Shown here one piece after another: positions 5,621 through 6,869 of a DNA stretch of 6,869 nucleotides. The notes beneath the pieces are model-generated. The model worked only from the letters and a program-made list of their open reading frames with translations. It was not told where the DNA came from and ran no database searches. The stretch lies in assembly GCA_002469975.1 (NCBI GenBank), contig DKMG01000011.1:1-6869 (forward strand), in the 5' to 3' direction. A program made the translations under genes and the position numbers. How positions within the stretch are numbered: position 1 is the first letter of the stretch; the number at the start of each line of letters is the position of its first letter. Origin of the DNA: Proteobacteria bacterium UBA7420 (GTDB lineage: Bacteria > Pseudomonadota > Gammaproteobacteria > Magnimaribacterales > D2472).

Positions 5621-6463
5621 TTATTTAATCTTTAAAGAATTCTGACTGGTGACAATATTAAACAGGTGATCTTGTGCTTCGGGCTTTAGCTGTGCCACAC
5701 CTACTGCTAATACATCTATGATCGCCATGTAAGCAAGCCTTGAGGTCATTGGTCGAGTTAATCGAGCATTTTCTCCCACATCAATATCGAGCGCTATGTC
5801 GCAGATTCTTGAAAGCGGGGTTCCTGAGGGCATGAGTCCAATCACAATCACACCAAAACTTTTAACCGTTTTAATGCTCTCTACCAAGGCAGCCGTATTG
5901 CCTGATTGGGATATTGCCACCACCACATCTCTCTCGTTGAGTGAGTTAGCAGACATGAATTGAATGTGCGGGTCTGAAATACATGACGAAGGAATCTTGA
6001 GTCTAAAAAATTTATGCTGCGCATCCATCGCCACAGGCACGGAGCCCCCGAAGGCATAAAACTCAACTCTCTTTGCATTGGCCAAGGTCTCAATCGCTTC
6101 TTCTACGACTGATTGATCCAATTGAGATCTCACATTTAAAATTTCACTGATGGTGCTATCAAAGACTTTTTCAGTGACCTCTTGAATGCTGTCATTGGGG
6201 TCAATTTCATAGGAATGAAAATAATCATCTGCTGCTAATTGTTGAGCCAGTGTGAGCTTAAATTTTTGAAAGCCATTAAATCCTAGTGCCTGACAAAACC
6301 TAATGAGCGTTGGCTCACTCACCCCAATAGCGCCTGAAGCTTGCGCCGTTGTGAGCTCGATAATATCCCCAGGCTTATTTAAAACAAATTCGGCAACCTT
6401 GACCTCGGATTTTCGAAGCTCAGGCAATGCATTTTTGATTTCTCTTAATAATTTAGTTTGCAT
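5621..6463 (-). CDS. RpiR/HexR-like transcriptional regulator (HTH + SIS domain)
   Basis: The 280-residue product has the two-domain RpiR layout. The N-terminal HTH_6 domain (1-77) contains LRKSEVKVAEFVL (16-28) and the recognition-helix segment VSEPTLIRFCQALGFNGF (48-65). A C-terminal sugar-isomerase (SIS) domain (about 120-255) shows FYAFGGSVPVAMDA (135-148), VVAISQSGNTAAL (181-193) and a conserved SRLAYMAIIDVLAVG (241-255). SIS domains of this family bind phosphorylated sugars, such as KDPG in HexR, to control DNA binding. Overall organisation and several segments (SEPT..RFC, FKL.LAQ, DVVV.IS.SG.T, SRLA...IDVLA) are close to gammaproteobacterial HexR, regulator of central carbon genes, but the usual zwf/edd neighbours are absent here, so I give no symbol. 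The start ATG at 6463 has no Shine-Dalgarno site. It is divergent from uvrD over 42 bases. Confidence 0.92.
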   Translation of the reverse strand: MQTKLLREIKNALPELRKSEVKVAEFVLNKPGDIIELTTAQASGAIGVSEPTLIRFCQALGFNGFQKFKLTLAQQLAADDYFHSYEIDPNDSIQEVTEKVFDSTISEILNVRSQLDQSVVEEAIETLANAKRVEFYAFGGSVPVAMDAQHKFFRLKIPSSCISDPHIQFMSANSLNERDVVVAISQSGNTAALVESIKTVKSFGVIVIGLMPSGTPLSRICDIALDIDVGENARLTRPMTSRLAYMAIIDVLAVGVAQLKPEAQDHLFNIVTSQNSLKIK

Positions 6464-6505
6464 AGAGGTTAGAATAGGCTTCTTAGATTAAAAAATGAAC
6501 CCCCC
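6464..6505. promoter_or_regulatory. 42-base divergent intergenic region between the RpiR-like gene and uvrD
   Basis: Both divergent start regions share this gap. TAGAAT at 6470-6475 (+ strand) is a fair -10 candidate for uvrD but has no good -35 box at the usual distance; TATTCT on the - strand (complement of 6471-6476) overlaps it and could serve the regulator. No Shine-Dalgarno site is evident for either gene. An out-of-frame ATG at 6495 opens a ten-codon reading frame that overlaps the uvrD start. No clear palindromic operator was found, so autoregulation is only possible, not shown. Confidence 0.3.
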
Positions 6506-6869
6506 ATGGATGTTTCTCACATACTAGAAAATTTAAACGATCCCCAGCGTGAGGCCGTCACATCTGAAGATAAGAGTTTGCTTGTTCTGGCTGGTGCAGG
6601 CTCAGGCAAGACCAGGGTCTTGGTGCATCGCATTGCTTGGAAAGTAGAGGCCATGGGCATCAACCCGTCTTCTATTATTGCCGTCACCTTTACCAACAAA
6701 GCCGCCAGAGAGATGCAATCCAGAATTCAGGAATTATTGCAGTCTCCAGGCGGGGATATGTGGTGTGGAACCTTTCATGGCTTGGCACACAGAACCTTAA
6801 AAAGGTTTTACAAAGAGGCAGGCTTAATCTCAGGCTTTACTATTTTAGACAGCGACGATCAACTCAGAA
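6506..6869 (+). CDS. uvrD: DNA helicase II UvrD, N-terminal part (3' end outside window)
   Basis: The first 121 codons of a superfamily 1A 3'-5' DNA helicase are present and the frame runs off the window. In Gammaproteobacteria UvrD unwinds DNA during nucleotide excision and mismatch repair and removes RecA filaments. The opening MDVSHILENLNDPQREAV is nearly that of E. coli UvrD. The Q motif glutamine is Q14, Walker A is AGAGSGKT (29-36), motif Ia is AVTFTNKAAREM (59-70), and motif Ib-type GTFHGLAHR (88-96) follows, ending in FTILDSDDQLR. UvrD rather than Rep or PcrA is chosen because of the MDVS start and MWCGTFHGLAHR. The ATG at 6506 is the only start in this frame that gives the family N-terminus. 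Sequence here is richer in GC than the left part of the window (33 of 60 at 6541-6600). Confidence 0.96.
   Translation, partial: MDVSHILENLNDPQREAVTSEDKSLLVLAGAGSGKTRVLVHRIAWKVEAMGINPSSIIAVTFTNKAAREMQSRIQELLQSPGGDMWCGTFHGLAHRTLKRFYKEAGLISGFTILDSDDQLR

Noticed and set aside
5881..6699. Short frames at 5881-6093, 6303-6491 and 6517-6699 over the regulator and uvrD
   Set aside because: Each is antisense or out of frame to a clearly conserved protein and shows no independent support.

Overview
The window looks like a compact stretch of a gammaproteobacterial chromosome. The partial UvrD at the right end is very close to the enterobacterial protein. Gene spacing is tight (gaps of 0 to 59 bases), base composition is moderately AT-rich, and no tRNA, rRNA, CRISPR array or insertion sequence is visible. 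A streamlined aquatic or marine lineage would fit, but that is an inference and no taxon is proven here.

Left block (3-3484, + strand): the 3' part of a PM20D1-like M20 metallopeptidase, a GNAT acetyltransferase, a lipoprotein with an alpha/beta-hydrolase nucleophile motif, and a nitronate-monooxygenase-type flavoprotein. The first three lie 21 and 6 bases apart and are probably one transcription unit. The fourth follows after 59 bases.

Middle block (3497-5620): on the - strand, a GT60-type (Skp1 GlcNAc-transferase-like) glycosyltransferase followed 12 bases later by a MazG-like pyrophosphohydrolase with the best Shine-Dalgarno site in the window. Divergent from the glycosyltransferase, across only 45 bases, is a complete prolyl-4-hydroxylase-type 2-oxoglutarate/Fe(II) dioxygenase. 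A prolyl hydroxylase beside a GT60 enzyme recalls the eukaryotic Skp1 pathway of Dictyostelium, where a proline is hydroxylated and then capped with GlcNAc. This is the most interesting feature here: a candidate bacterial hydroxyproline-glycosylation module. Its target is not visible in the window.

Right block (5621-6869): an RpiR/HexR-like sugar-phosphate-sensing regulator on the - strand, whose stop codon directly abuts that of the hydroxylase, and divergently the first 121 codons of uvrD, cut by the window end.

No stretch of 300 bases lacks a gene. The longest gap is 59 bases.
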